Source: Roseovarius gahaiensis
Lineage (GTDB): Bacteria; Pseudomonadota; Alphaproteobacteria; Rhodobacterales; Rhodobacteraceae
Assembly: GCF_011601345.1 (NCBI RefSeq)
Contig: NZ_JAAORB010000020.1
Location: forward strand, 1-51,209
Length of the DNA stretch: 51,209 nucleotides
Direction of reading: 5' to 3'
The notes beneath the pieces were generated by a model. The model was not told the origin of the DNA. It saw nothing but the letters and a program-made list of their open reading frames with translations, and ran no database searches. The position numbers were made by a program, and so were the translations under genes. Positions 34,682-43,568 of the stretch are shown one piece after another. Position 1 is the first letter of the stretch; the number at the start of each line of letters is the position of its first letter.

Positions 34682-35589
34682 CAGTCATCCCCCCGGCGCA
34701 GTTTCGGATTGAAGACATCGCGCAGCCAGTCGCCCAAAAGGTTCAGCGCAAGGATCAGTGCGACCAGCACGAGGGCGGGATAGAAGGTGATCCACCACGA
34801 GCCGGAGAAGATGAACTCGAAACCCGAGCGGATGAGCGAGCCAAGCGACGGACGGTCCACCGGCATTCCAAGCCCAAGAAACGATAGCGCGGCTTCGGTC
34901 ATGATCGCCTCGGCCACCTGAATGGTCGAGATCACAAGCACCGGCGTCAGGGTGTTGGGCAGGATATGCTTCCACATGATCTTGCGCGGGGGCAGCCCGA
35001 TGACGCGGGCGGCATCGACATATTCCTTGTTGCGTTCCCCCAGAACCGAGGATCGCACCGTGCGCGCAAATTTGGGCCATTCGGCGACACCGATGATCAG
35101 GATCAGCATGAAGATCGCGTAATCGGCATAGGTGTTGGCATCGAACGTGGCGGAAAAGATGGCCAGCACGATGATGGCGATCATCAGCGTCGACAGCGAC
35201 ATCTGGATATCGGCCAACCGCATCAGGAACGCATCGACCCAGCCACCGCGATACCCCGCGATCAGGCCAAGGGTGACGCCCAGAATGCCCTGAACGATCA
35301 CTGCGCCGATACCGATGATCAGCGAAATTCCGGTGCCATACATGATCGTGGACAACACGCCGCGCCCCTGCGCATCGGTGCCCAGCAAAAAGCGATCATC
35401 GCCACCGGGCTTCCAGCTTGGGGGCATTTCGCTGTTCATGATGTCAAGCTGCATCAGGTCATAGGGGTTTTGCGGGGCGAGGAAGGGGGCCAAAACGGCC
35501 ATCAGCACAAGGATCAGCAAGACCACCCCGGCGCCGATGGCAACCGGATCGGACAGAAACCGTTTGATGAAGCCTTTGAGTGAGATCAT
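34681..35589 (-). CDS. Peptide-type ABC transporter permease (DppC family)
   Basis: A 302-residue inner-membrane permease: a first membrane segment near residues 15-35, a periplasmic loop with FLLGTDAQGRGVLS typical of DppC/OppC, then five more segments with the EAA-like loop near VIGLPPRKIMWKHILPN. It overlaps the DppB-type gene by four bases. Confidence 0.92.
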   Translation of the reverse strand: MISLKGFIKRFLSDPVAIGAGVVLLILVLMAVLAPFLAPQNPYDLMQLDIMNSEMPPSWKPGGDDRFLLGTDAQGRGVLSTIMYGTGISLIIGIGAVIVQGILGVTLGLIAGYRGGWVDAFLMRLADIQMSLSTLMIAIIVLAIFSATFDANTYADYAIFMLILIIGVAEWPKFARTVRSSVLGERNKEYVDAARVIGLPPRKIMWKHILPNTLTPVLVISTIQVAEAIMTEAALSFLGLGMPVDRPSLGSLIRSGFEFIFSGSWWITFYPALVLVALILALNLLGDWLRDVFNPKLRRGDD

Positions 35590-36572
35590 CCTTTTGCCCC
35601 CGGTAGCTTCACCATTGGATTGATGAGTGTGTAGATGAAATCAACCAGCGTGTTGACGACCACGAAAATCAGGCCGACCACGATGATGTAGGCGATGATC
35701 AACGGGGTATCGACGCGGTTTACGGCCTCAAGGAACAAGAACCCCATACCGGGCCACTGGAACACGGTTTCGGTCAGGATGGTATAGGCGATCAGCGTGC
35801 CGATCATCAGCCCGCCCACCGTGACCACCGGCAACAGAGTATTTCGAAAGGCGTGGACATAGCGCACCCGCGCTGTTGATAGCCCCTTGGCCTTGGCAAA
35901 ACGCACGTAATCGGTGCCCATGGCCTCCATCATCTCGGCGCGGATCAGGCGGATGAACAGTGGCAGCATGATTGACGACAGGGTGATCGACGGCAGGATC
36001 AAATGGCTTAGCCCGTCCCATGTCAGTAGGCCGGTCTCCCATCCCCATGGAAGGGCAACCGTGTCGCCGCGCCCGAACGCGGGCAACCAGCCCAATTCGA
36101 CCCCGAACAGCCACACCATGCCAATCGCGGTCAGGAACACCGGCACCGAAATGCCGATGATCGAGGCTGACATGATAAACTGCGTCAGCCAACTGTCGCG
36201 ATGGATGGCGCAATAAATACCGGCCGGAATCGACAGCGACAGGAAAATGAAAACCGCCCCCAGAACCAGTTCGAACGTGGCGGGAAATTTGTCCATGATC
36301 ACGTCAAGCGCGGGACGTTTGAAGAAATACGAGGTGCCCAAATCGCCCTGTATAGCATTGCCCAGAAACCGGGCATACTGCACGAAGAACGGATCGTTCA
36401 GCCCCATTTCATTGCGCATCAGGTCGCGCTCTTCTTCGGACACCGATTGCCCGACCAGTTCGCGCAGCGGGTCGCCCAGATTGCCCTGAATCGAAAACCC
36501 GATCAGGGATATGACGAACATCACGACAACGGCTTGAACGCCGCGTCGAAGAAGAAAAGCGATGATATGCAT
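35586..36572 (-). CDS. Peptide-type ABC transporter permease (DppB family)
   Basis: A 328-residue permease starting MHIIAFLLRRGVQ, the usual DppB beginning with one membrane segment, then PFFVQYARFLGNAIQGDLGTS and further segments. I choose the ATG at 36572; the longer frame upstream runs through the intercistronic hairpin and has no membrane or family character. Confidence 0.92.
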   Translation of the reverse strand: MHIIAFLLRRGVQAVVVMFVISLIGFSIQGNLGDPLRELVGQSVSEEERDLMRNEMGLNDPFFVQYARFLGNAIQGDLGTSYFFKRPALDVIMDKFPATFELVLGAVFIFLSLSIPAGIYCAIHRDSWLTQFIMSASIIGISVPVFLTAIGMVWLFGVELGWLPAFGRGDTVALPWGWETGLLTWDGLSHLILPSITLSSIMLPLFIRLIRAEMMEAMGTDYVRFAKAKGLSTARVRYVHAFRNTLLPVVTVGGLMIGTLIAYTILTETVFQWPGMGFLFLEAVNRVDTPLIIAYIIVVGLIFVVVNTLVDFIYTLINPMVKLPGAKG

Positions 36573-36589
36573 GGATGTCTTTCGGATAT

Positions 36590-36617
36590 GCGCGGGCCAG
36601 TTGCATCCGGCCCGCGC
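36590..36617. other. Perfect 9-bp stem-loop between the binding-protein and permease genes
   Basis: GCGCGGGCC (36590-36598) pairs perfectly with GGCCCGCGC (36609-36617) around a ten-base loop. It follows the substrate-binding protein stop and has no U-run. Same geometry and same operon position as the hairpin at 17082-17109. Confidence 0.6.
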
Positions 36618-36643
36618 CTGAGAGCTTCGTCTTGATTGCCCCG

Positions 36644-38182
36644 TTAGTCTTGGATGACCAGATCGCCCAGATAGGGGAAGTTCATCACGTTGACAACGTC
36701 TTCGATCATCACGCCTTTGCGGGCCGCCCAAGCCAGATCTTGCCAGTGGAACGGAATGAAGGCGGCTTCGTTGTAAAGGATTTCCTCAACCCGTTGCAGC
36801 ATTTCGGCGCGTTTCTCGGCATCGGTTTCGGTCAGCGAGGCAATGGTCAGCTCGTCGACTTCCGCGTTCGAGTAATTGCCCGAGTTGTATTGGCCACGAC
36901 CGGTGTCGGCATCCGGGGTCATGGTCAGGAACTCGTTGAAGTTGGCGCTGTCTTCGGTATCCGCATGCCAGCCGATCATCATGATGTCGGCGGCGCGCTC
37001 GTCGAACTTGGGCCAGTATTGCGCCTTGGGCATGGTGGTCAGGTCGATCTGGACGTTGATCTTGGCCAGCATCGCCGCTGCCGCTTCGCAGATTTTGAAG
37101 TCGTTCACGTAACGGTTGTTGGGGCACATCATCGAGGCTGAGAAGCCATCGGCATAGCCCGCCTCTTCCATCAACGCCTGTGCCTTTGCCACGTCAAAGC
37201 GCGGGGTCAGGTCGGGGTTGTGACCAACATAGCCCTTGGGTGATTGCTGTGCCGCAACGGTGCCAAAGCCCTTCATGATCTTTTGCACGATGCCATCGTT
37301 GTTGATAGCATAGGCAATCGCCTGACGGACCTTGGGGTTGGCCAAGGCTTCGTTCCGGTCCTGGTTCATCTGAAGCGTGATGATGCGGGTGCCGGTCATC
37401 GTCACCAGTTTGGTGTTGTCGTCGTTTTCGATCCGCTCAAGATCGGTCGGCGGAACTGGCGCGATGAAATCCACATCGCCCGACAGCAAGGCTGCGACAC
37501 GTGTGGGCGCTTCCTTGATCGGGGTCAGAACGGCGGTTTGCACGTTGCCGGGGCTGTCGGCATCCCAGTAATCGGGGTTGCGTTCGAAGGTGACGCGCAC
37601 ACCCTGTTCACGCTCGGCCACGGTGAAGGGGCCGGTGCCCGAAACGTTACGGCTGGCGAAACTGTCGCCGTGCTTGGCAATCTCGGCGCCGCCGTCCTCG
37701 TAAAAATCCTTGTCCATCGGGAAGACGTAGGTTGCGGTGTGAAGAACAAGCGGGCTGGCCCCATCTGTCTTGATTTCAACCGTATCTTCATCAATCGCCG
37801 TGGCCGAGGTCCAGCCAGCAAAAATGCCCTTGAAGTCGGGCGAGGATTTCAACCGCTCGATCGTCCAGACGACATCGTCGGCGGTCATCTCGTTGCCGGT
37901 GTGGAAGGTGACACCGTCGCGCAGGTGAAAGCGCATCGTCGTGTCGTCCACACGTTCCCAGCTTTCGGCAAGGCGGGGGTCAAACCCCAAATCCTTATTC
38001 CACCGCACCAGCGGGTCGAACACCATATGGGACAACTGAAGCGTGCCGCCCGACAATTGTTCGTGCGGATCAAGTGACACGGGGTCCGCGTCATAGGCAA
38101 AGTTTAGTGTCTGGGCCGGGGCCACGGTGGCCGCCCCCAGAACCATTGCCATTGCGGCGGTGAGCGATCTGAGATGTTTCAT
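36644..38182 (-). CDS. Peptide-type ABC transporter substrate-binding protein (SBP_bac_5 family)
   Basis: A 512-residue periplasmic protein with a signal peptide (LRSLTAAMAMVLGAATVAPAQ, cleavage near residue 24) and the family start LNFAYDADPVSLDPHEQ. The ATG at 38182 is chosen from the signal peptide and the AGGGAG upstream. First gene of the importer operon. Relatives carry peptides, nickel, opines or glutathione; the ligand is not readable. Confidence 0.92.
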   Translation of the reverse strand: MKHLRSLTAAMAMVLGAATVAPAQTLNFAYDADPVSLDPHEQLSGGTLQLSHMVFDPLVRWNKDLGFDPRLAESWERVDDTTMRFHLRDGVTFHTGNEMTADDVVWTIERLKSSPDFKGIFAGWTSATAIDEDTVEIKTDGASPLVLHTATYVFPMDKDFYEDGGAEIAKHGDSFASRNVSGTGPFTVAEREQGVRVTFERNPDYWDADSPGNVQTAVLTPIKEAPTRVAALLSGDVDFIAPVPPTDLERIENDDNTKLVTMTGTRIITLQMNQDRNEALANPKVRQAIAYAINNDGIVQKIMKGFGTVAAQQSPKGYVGHNPDLTPRFDVAKAQALMEEAGYADGFSASMMCPNNRYVNDFKICEAAAAMLAKINVQIDLTTMPKAQYWPKFDERAADIMMIGWHADTEDSANFNEFLTMTPDADTGRGQYNSGNYSNAEVDELTIASLTETDAEKRAEMLQRVEEILYNEAAFIPFHWQDLAWAARKGVMIEDVVNVMNFPYLGDLVIQD

Positions 38183-38517
38183 GGAAGACTCCCTAAGGAC
38201 TATTTTGCCGCATCCCACAGGCGCGGGGCGGCCGTTTCTATACCTGTTACCGTAGTCCCGATTGCCGGCCAGTGTAAAGATCGGTGCCGTCGCGTCATGC
38301 CAAGCTTCTTGGCTGACTGCATGCAAAACACCAAAACGGTTTCGGTTTCTGCCCATGTGAAATCGCCTTGTGTAAATCATTTGCCGCTACTGGTATTTAT
38401 TAGGTCGCAAATTCGCCTCTTGGTGCGGCCACTTGTCCGCATAACATCTAAAAAAAACCGCAGGACGTTTGTGGCAGGCGCATGCGGTGTATCGGTCATT
38501 CAGCAAGGCGGCATGTT
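38183..38517. other. Divergent regulatory gap between the peptide importer and the Lrp-type regulator
   Basis: No gene is supported in these 335 bases. The sequence is richer in A and T than its surroundings near 38320-38460, as expected for promoters. A 15-base dyad, GCCAAGCTTCTTGGC (38299-38313), has perfect six-base arms and a three-base centre; it may be an operator for the adjacent Lrp/AsnC regulator. No -24/-12 element is seen. Confidence 0.4.
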
Positions 38518-39012
38518 ATGCGAGAACGGCAGGGGCTCGATCCAACGGATATTCGCATTTTAAGCGCGGTGCAAAAGCACGGCCAGCTGAGCAAGACAAA
38601 ACTTGCCGAGTTGGTCAACCTGTCGGCAACCCCATGTTGGGCGCGGCTGACCCGCCTGCGCGCGGCTGGATATATCCGCGGCTACCATGCCGACATCGCC
38701 CTTGAACGGGTGGTGGATGCGACGCGGGTGGTCGTGACCGTATCCCTGACGCATCACCGCAAATCCGACTTTGACAGGTTCGAAACCTATATCCGGTCGA
38801 TTGACGAGGTCATTAACTGCGTGGCGACAGGCGGTGGCATTGATTACATCATGACCTTGGTCACGCCCAACCTGTCCGCGTTTCAGGCCCTGATGGATGA
38901 TCTGTTATCCGAGGATCTGGCGGTTGACCGGTATATGACGTATTTCGCTACCCGTCTGATCAAGGCCGAACAACCCAACCTTGCCAAGCTGGTGGCGCAA
39001 AACAGGCTGTAA
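38518..39012 (+). CDS. Lrp/AsnC family transcriptional regulator
   Basis: A 164-residue regulator with N-terminal winged helix (LDPTDIRILSAVQKHGQ, then LAELVNLSATPCWARLTRLR) and a C-terminal RAM ligand domain. ATG at 38518 has AAGGCGG upstream; the ATG at 38513 is in another frame. It is divergent from the peptide importer operon and likely controls it, or the DmdA-like gene downstream, in response to an amino acid or related ligand. Confidence 0.9.
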   Translation: MRERQGLDPTDIRILSAVQKHGQLSKTKLAELVNLSATPCWARLTRLRAAGYIRGYHADIALERVVDATRVVVTVSLTHHRKSDFDRFETYIRSIDEVINCVATGGGIDYIMTLVTPNLSAFQALMDDLLSEDLAVDRYMTYFATRLIKAEQPNLAKLVAQNRL

Positions 39013-39201
39013 TGTTTGCGACATGCCGTGTCGTGATTTGTCATCCCGGACCATTCAGTCCGCAAACCCCTGAATCCAAGCCTGAACAGTCTTCGAAGCG
39101 CCCGATTTTTAGGCCGTCTGATAAAACAAAACACGTTACATCCGGAAACATCAACAACGCGACCCAGGGCATGGCCCGAAGCGCAAAACAGGGTGAATGA
39201 C

Positions 39202-40374
39202 ATGATGCAATCTCAAGACTTTGGTTTTGGCACTCAAATCCGCAAATCGCCTTACTTCGACGCAACGGTGCGTTGGGGCGCGCAAGGGTTTTCGGTTTAC
39301 AATCACATGTATATCCCGCGTGATTTCGGCGACCCCGAGCAGAATTTCTGGAACCTCGTGAACGATGCGATCCTGTGCGATGTGGCGGTTGAGCGTCAGG
39401 TTGAAATCACCGGCCCGGACGCGGCCAAATTCACCCAGATGCTGACGCCGCGCGACCTGTCGAACATGGCTGTGGGTCAGTGCAAATACGTCATGATCAC
39501 CAACGCCGAAGGCGGCATCCTGAACGACCCGATCCTGCTGAAGCTGGCCGACGATCATTTCTGGCTGTCGCTGGCCGACAGTGACATTCTGCTATGGGCG
39601 CAGGGTGTGGCCGTGCATTCCGGGCTTGATGTTTCAATCTGTGAACCGGACGTGTCGCCGCTGCAATTGCAGGGCCCCAAATCGGGCGAAATCATGCAGG
39701 CGCTGTTTGGCGACGAGGTTATGGACCTGCGCTATTACTGGTTCCGCGAGATGGAGCTGGATGGCATTCCGCTGATCGTGTCGCGCACCGGCTGGTCCAG
39801 CGAGTTGGGCTATGAAATCTACCTGCGCGATTCAGATTACGGCGATGCCCTGTGGGAGCGGATCATGGCCGTCGGTATGCCGATGGGTCTGAAACCCGGC
39901 CACACCTCGACCATTCGTCGTGTCGAAGGTGGTATGCTGTCCTATCATGCCGATGCTGATATCCACACCAACCCGTTCGAGTTGGGCATGGATCGTTTGG
40001 TTAATCTGGATATGGACGCCGAATTTATCGGCAAGTTCGCGTTGCAGCGCATCCGCGACAACGGCGTTACCCGCAAGCAGGTTGGCCTGATCATCGAAGG
40101 AGAGCCGATGTCAGGGCCGAATACGGCCTTCTGGGCGATCAACCAAAATGGCGACCCGGTGGGCAAGGTCACCTCGGCTGTATATTCGCCACGTCTGAAA
40201 AAGAACATCGCCTTGGCGATGGTCTCGGTCGAGGCGGCAGAGCTTGGCACTCAGTTGGATGTGATGACCCAGACTGGCGAAACCACGGCCACCGTTGTTG
40301 AGAAGCCCTTCTTTGACCCGCGCAAGCAAATCGCCGCCACTGGCGCGACCGAGGCCGTCCAGATCAACGCATAA
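39202..40374 (+). CDS. GcvT/DmdA-family aminomethyltransferase-like protein (possible DMSP demethylase relative)
   Basis: A 390-residue protein of the tetrahydrofolate-dependent GcvT fold. It shows VYNHMYIP, CDVAVERQVEI, RDLSNM, NDPILLKL, LADSDILL and EPDVSPLQLQGPKSG, which parallel dimethylsulfoniopropionate demethylase (DmdA) segments. However, the region that reads GWSKQGG in the DmdA proteins I recall is GWSSELG here, so this may be a paralogue using another methylated substrate. The ATG at 39202 has AGGG upstream; a GTG at 39193 in the same frame is possible. A four-gene set follows, ending in an acyl-CoA ligase that could activate methylmercaptopropionate. The DMSP link is inference. 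Confidence 0.75.
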   Translation: MMQSQDFGFGTQIRKSPYFDATVRWGAQGFSVYNHMYIPRDFGDPEQNFWNLVNDAILCDVAVERQVEITGPDAAKFTQMLTPRDLSNMAVGQCKYVMITNAEGGILNDPILLKLADDHFWLSLADSDILLWAQGVAVHSGLDVSICEPDVSPLQLQGPKSGEIMQALFGDEVMDLRYYWFREMELDGIPLIVSRTGWSSELGYEIYLRDSDYGDALWERIMAVGMPMGLKPGHTSTIRRVEGGMLSYHADADIHTNPFELGMDRLVNLDMDAEFIGKFALQRIRDNGVTRKQVGLIIEGEPMSGPNTAFWAINQNGDPVGKVTSAVYSPRLKKNIALAMVSVEAAELGTQLDVMTQTGETTATVVEKPFFDPRKQIAATGATEAVQINA

Positions 40375-40384
40375 AGGCAACAAC

Positions 40385-40834
40385 ATGTCCGACCTCGCCA
40401 TCGAGCTGCATTGGCAGCGCGCCGAACCGGCTTTACAAACTGGCAAGTTTTCAAACGCCCATACGGTGCAGTATAACAACACCCACGAAGTGCAAGTGGA
40501 CGCCGCCCCCGATTGGGGCGGCGATCCCGACAATACCAACCCCGAACAGGCGCTTGCGGCGGCGCTGTCCAGTTGTCACATGATGACCTTCCTTGCGCTA
40601 TGCGCCAAGGCCGGGTGGCCGGTGGCCAGCTACCACGATTATGCCGAGGCGCATCTGGGCAAAAACGCCCAAGGGCAGATGTCGGTCACGCGGATCGACC
40701 TGAACCCGGTGGTGCGGTTCGATACCGGCTTTGCCGTCGAGGCCGACAAGCTAGACGAAATGCAGCACCGCGCGCATCGCTATTGCTTTATCGCCAACAC
40801 CTTGGCGGATAGCGTGGAAATCAACGTCAACTGA
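40385..40834 (+). CDS. OsmC family protein
   Basis: A 149-residue OsmC/Ohr-fold protein. The two conserved Cys are C64 (SSCHMM) and C134 (HRYCFIAN), so thiol-based peroxide reduction is likely. It begins ten bases after the DmdA-like gene and is part of the same transcript. A role in handling oxidised or sulfur-containing products is plausible but not shown. Confidence 0.88.
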   Translation: MSDLAIELHWQRAEPALQTGKFSNAHTVQYNNTHEVQVDAAPDWGGDPDNTNPEQALAAALSSCHMMTFLALCAKAGWPVASYHDYAEAHLGKNAQGQMSVTRIDLNPVVRFDTGFAVEADKLDEMQHRAHRYCFIANTLADSVEINVN

Positions 40835-40856
40835 GATCAAGAAAAAGGACCGGCCC

Positions 40857-41660
40857 ATGACCACCCAGACCGATATCTTGCTGCGCGACCTGTCGGATGA
40901 TGGCGTCCTGCGCCTGACCTTGAACGATGTGGCGCGGCGCAATGCCTTGTCTGAGGCGATGCTTTCGGCGCTTGGAGCGGCGTTTGATGAGGCGGGTCAT
41001 GACCCGGCGGTGCGTGTGATCGTCCTTGCGGCCAATGGTCCGGCGTTTTGTGCGGGGCACGACCTGAAGGAAATGACCGCCGGGCGCGCCGCAGCAGACG
41101 GGGGCCGCGCTTATTTCACCAAGGTGATGGGCCAGTGTTCGGGCGTGATGCAGGGCATCGTCAACTGCCCCAAGCCGGTGATCGCCGAGGTCACCGGCAT
41201 CGCCACCGCCGCAGGCTGCCAATTGGTGGCAAGCTGCGATCTGGCGATTGCGGCGGACAGCGCCAAGTTCAGCACGCCGGGCGTGCATATCGGGCTGTTC
41301 TGCTCGACCCCCATGGTGGCCCTGTCGCGCAACACCGCCAACAAGCATGCGATGGAAATGCTGCTGACCGGCGATATGACGCCCGCGCCCCGCGCCGCCG
41401 AAATCGGGTTGGTGAATTATGCCGTGGCCGAAGAAGAATTGCAGGCGGCCACCATGGAAATGGCACGCAAGATCGCCTCGAAATCCACCATGACGCTGGC
41501 CACCGGCAAGCGTGCGTTCTATGCCCAACGCGAGATGCCATTGGCCGACGCCTATGACTATGCAAGTCAGGTGATGGTCGATAACATGCTGGCCCATGAC
41601 GCCGAGGAAGGCATCGGTGCTTTCATCGAAAAACGCGCACCCCAATGGCAGGACCGATAA
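40857..41660 (+). CDS. Crotonase-fold protein of the ECHDC3 type, lacking hydratase glutamates
   Basis: A 267-residue crotonase. The two catalytic positions of enoyl-CoA hydratases are Gln122 (AGCQLVASCD) and Gly142 (STPGVHIGLFCSTP). This matches the ECHDC3-type subgroup rather than methylthioacryloyl-CoA hydratase DmdD, which keeps two glutamates. The oxyanion loop (CAGHDLKEM) is present, so it can still bind a CoA thioester. The reaction is unknown. It starts 22 bases after OsmC and ends five bases before the ligase gene. Confidence 0.82.
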   Translation: MTTQTDILLRDLSDDGVLRLTLNDVARRNALSEAMLSALGAAFDEAGHDPAVRVIVLAANGPAFCAGHDLKEMTAGRAAADGGRAYFTKVMGQCSGVMQGIVNCPKPVIAEVTGIATAAGCQLVASCDLAIAADSAKFSTPGVHIGLFCSTPMVALSRNTANKHAMEMLLTGDMTPAPRAAEIGLVNYAVAEEELQAATMEMARKIASKSTMTLATGKRAFYAQREMPLADAYDYASQVMVDNMLAHDAEEGIGAFIEKRAPQWQDR

Positions 41661-41664
41661 ACAC

Positions 41665-43299
41665 ATGTCCGAGAACCCCTACAACACCGGCCTTGACCGG
41701 ACACCGGCCAACTATCAGCCGCTAACTCCGCTGACGTTTCTTGAACGCGCGGCCAGTGTTTTTCCGGATTATACGGCCATCGTGCATGGGGACTTGCGGC
41801 GCAGCTACAGGGATTTCTACGCGCGGTCGCGGCAACTGGCATCGGTTCTGGCCGGGCGCGGGATTGGCCGGGGCGATACGGTATCGGCCATGTTGGCCAA
41901 TACACCTGCCATGCTGGAATGTCATTATGGCGTGCCGATGTGTGGCGCGGTTCTGCATTCGATCAACACACGGTTGGATGCCGCGATCATCGCGTTTCAG
42001 CTTGATCACGCCATGGCAAAGATTGTCATTGTTGATCGCGAATTTGCGCCGTTGATGGCCGAGGCTTTGGAACTGGCGACTGTCACGCCAGAGGTTATTC
42101 AATACGACGACCCCGAATACACCGGCCCCGGTGGCATGGAGGGCGCCGAGGATTACGAGGCTGTCGTTGCCACCGGCGATGCGGATTTTGAGTGGCTCAT
42201 GCCCGAGGATGAATGGGACGCGATCTCGATCAATTATACGTCGGGCACCACGGGCGACCCCAAGGGCGTCGTCTCGCATCATCGCGGCGCTTACCTGCTG
42301 GCGCAGGGCAATGCGCTAACCACATCCATGGCCAAGCACAGCGTTTACCTGTGGACCCTGCCGATGTTTCACTGCAACGGATGGTGTTTTCCTTGGACCC
42401 TGTCGGCCATCATTGGCACGCATGTCTGTTTGCGGCAGGTGCGCGCGGCCCCGATCTGGCAGGCCTTGGCCGAGGAAGGGGTGACGCATCTGTGCGGCGC
42501 GCCCATCGTCATGTCTTTGATCGAATCCGCCCCGACCGAGGAAAAGCGCGAATTGCAGCATCGTGTGCAGTTTTTCACCGCCGCCGCACCGCCCCCCGAA
42601 AGCCTGCTGGCCAGTATGGCCGAGGCGGGTTTTGATGTGACGCACCTCTATGGCCTGACGGAAACCTATGGCCCGTCGGTTGTCAACGAATGGCATTCCG
42701 ACTGGTCGGATTTGCCCGCGCCGGAACAGGCCAAGCTGAAGGCGCGACAGGGCGTGCGCTATTTGCCGTTGGAACAGTTGGACGTTCTGGACCCAGACAC
42801 CATGCAACCCGTCCCCCGCGATGGCGCAACCATGGGCGAGGTGATGTTCCGCGGCAACGTGGTGATGAAGGGCTATTTCCGCAATAGCGAGGCCACGCAA
42901 AAGGCACTGGCCGGTGGCTGGTTCCATTCCGGTGATCTGGGGGTGGTTTATCCCGATGGATATATCCAGCTAAAGGATCGCTCGAAGGACATCATCATAT
43001 CGGGTGGTGAAAATATCTCGTCGATCGAGGTTGAAGAGGCGCTGTATCGGCACCCGGCTGTTGCCGTGGCCGCCGTCGTGGCCATGCCGCATGAAAAATG
43101 GGGCGAAACGCCCTGTGCGTTTGTGGAGTTGAACGCGGGCGGGCAGGTGGATGAACCTACGCTGCGCACATGGTGCCGCGAGCATCTGGCCCCCTACAAA
43201 GTGCCCGGCAAGATCGTGTTTGACACAATCCCCAGAACCTCGACCGGCAAAATCCAGAAGTTCGTTCTACGCGAGCGGGCCTCGGGGTTGACGCAATAA
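41665..43299 (+). CDS. Acyl-CoA synthetase (AMP-forming), possibly DmdB-like
   Basis: A 544-residue ANL ligase: phosphate loop YTSGTTGDPKG near residue 191, YGLTETYG near 332, GWFHSGDLGVVYPDG, DRSKDIIISGGENISS, and catalytic Lys in TSTGKIQK. The family includes medium-chain acyl-CoA and methylmercaptopropionyl-CoA ligases (DmdB). Following a DmdA-like gene, DmdB is a fair candidate, but the motifs do not discriminate. ATG at 41665 follows the crotonase stop by five bases. Confidence 0.88.
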   Translation: MSENPYNTGLDRTPANYQPLTPLTFLERAASVFPDYTAIVHGDLRRSYRDFYARSRQLASVLAGRGIGRGDTVSAMLANTPAMLECHYGVPMCGAVLHSINTRLDAAIIAFQLDHAMAKIVIVDREFAPLMAEALELATVTPEVIQYDDPEYTGPGGMEGAEDYEAVVATGDADFEWLMPEDEWDAISINYTSGTTGDPKGVVSHHRGAYLLAQGNALTTSMAKHSVYLWTLPMFHCNGWCFPWTLSAIIGTHVCLRQVRAAPIWQALAEEGVTHLCGAPIVMSLIESAPTEEKRELQHRVQFFTAAAPPPESLLASMAEAGFDVTHLYGLTETYGPSVVNEWHSDWSDLPAPEQAKLKARQGVRYLPLEQLDVLDPDTMQPVPRDGATMGEVMFRGNVVMKGYFRNSEATQKALAGGWFHSGDLGVVYPDGYIQLKDRSKDIIISGGENISSIEVEEALYRHPAVAVAAVVAMPHEKWGETPCAFVELNAGGQVDEPTLRTWCREHLAPYKVPGKIVFDTIPRTSTGKIQKFVLRERASGLTQ

Positions 43300-43568
43300 T
43301 CAGGCGGATAAGGTCGGGATCGGTGATGGGTATTCGCGCTCGATTGGCTTGAGTTGCACCGGGTTCACATTTGGCCGTGCATCCTGCGGGGCAAGTTTGC
43401 CCTGAGACTTCTCACAGTTGGTCGACGTTCGGATGTCGTGTGGCACATATGCGGCGGCGTTGACTGGATTGTACGACGATGGCTTGCGCCATTTCGTGTC
43501 TGGCGCGATAGAGACACATGTTGCCCCGCGCACGGTCGCGGTGCGTGCCGTTTTGGAGCGACCGGAAA
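43300..43568. other. Non-coding gap before the acyltransferase gene
   Basis: No convincing gene. It holds a 14-base perfect dyad, GGGCAAGTTTGCCC (43389-43402), with a two-base centre, more like a DNA operator than an RNA hairpin. A TTGACT near 43460 could be a -35 box without a clear partner. Confidence 0.3.

Noticed and set aside
38183..39201. Sigma-54 promoters for the peptide importer and the DmdA-like gene
   Set aside because: No TGGCA-N7-TTGC type element with correct spacing was found in these intergenic regions.
40857..41660. DmdD, methylthioacryloyl-CoA hydratase
   Set aside because: Both catalytic glutamate positions are substituted and the sequence fits the ECHDC3-type group better.
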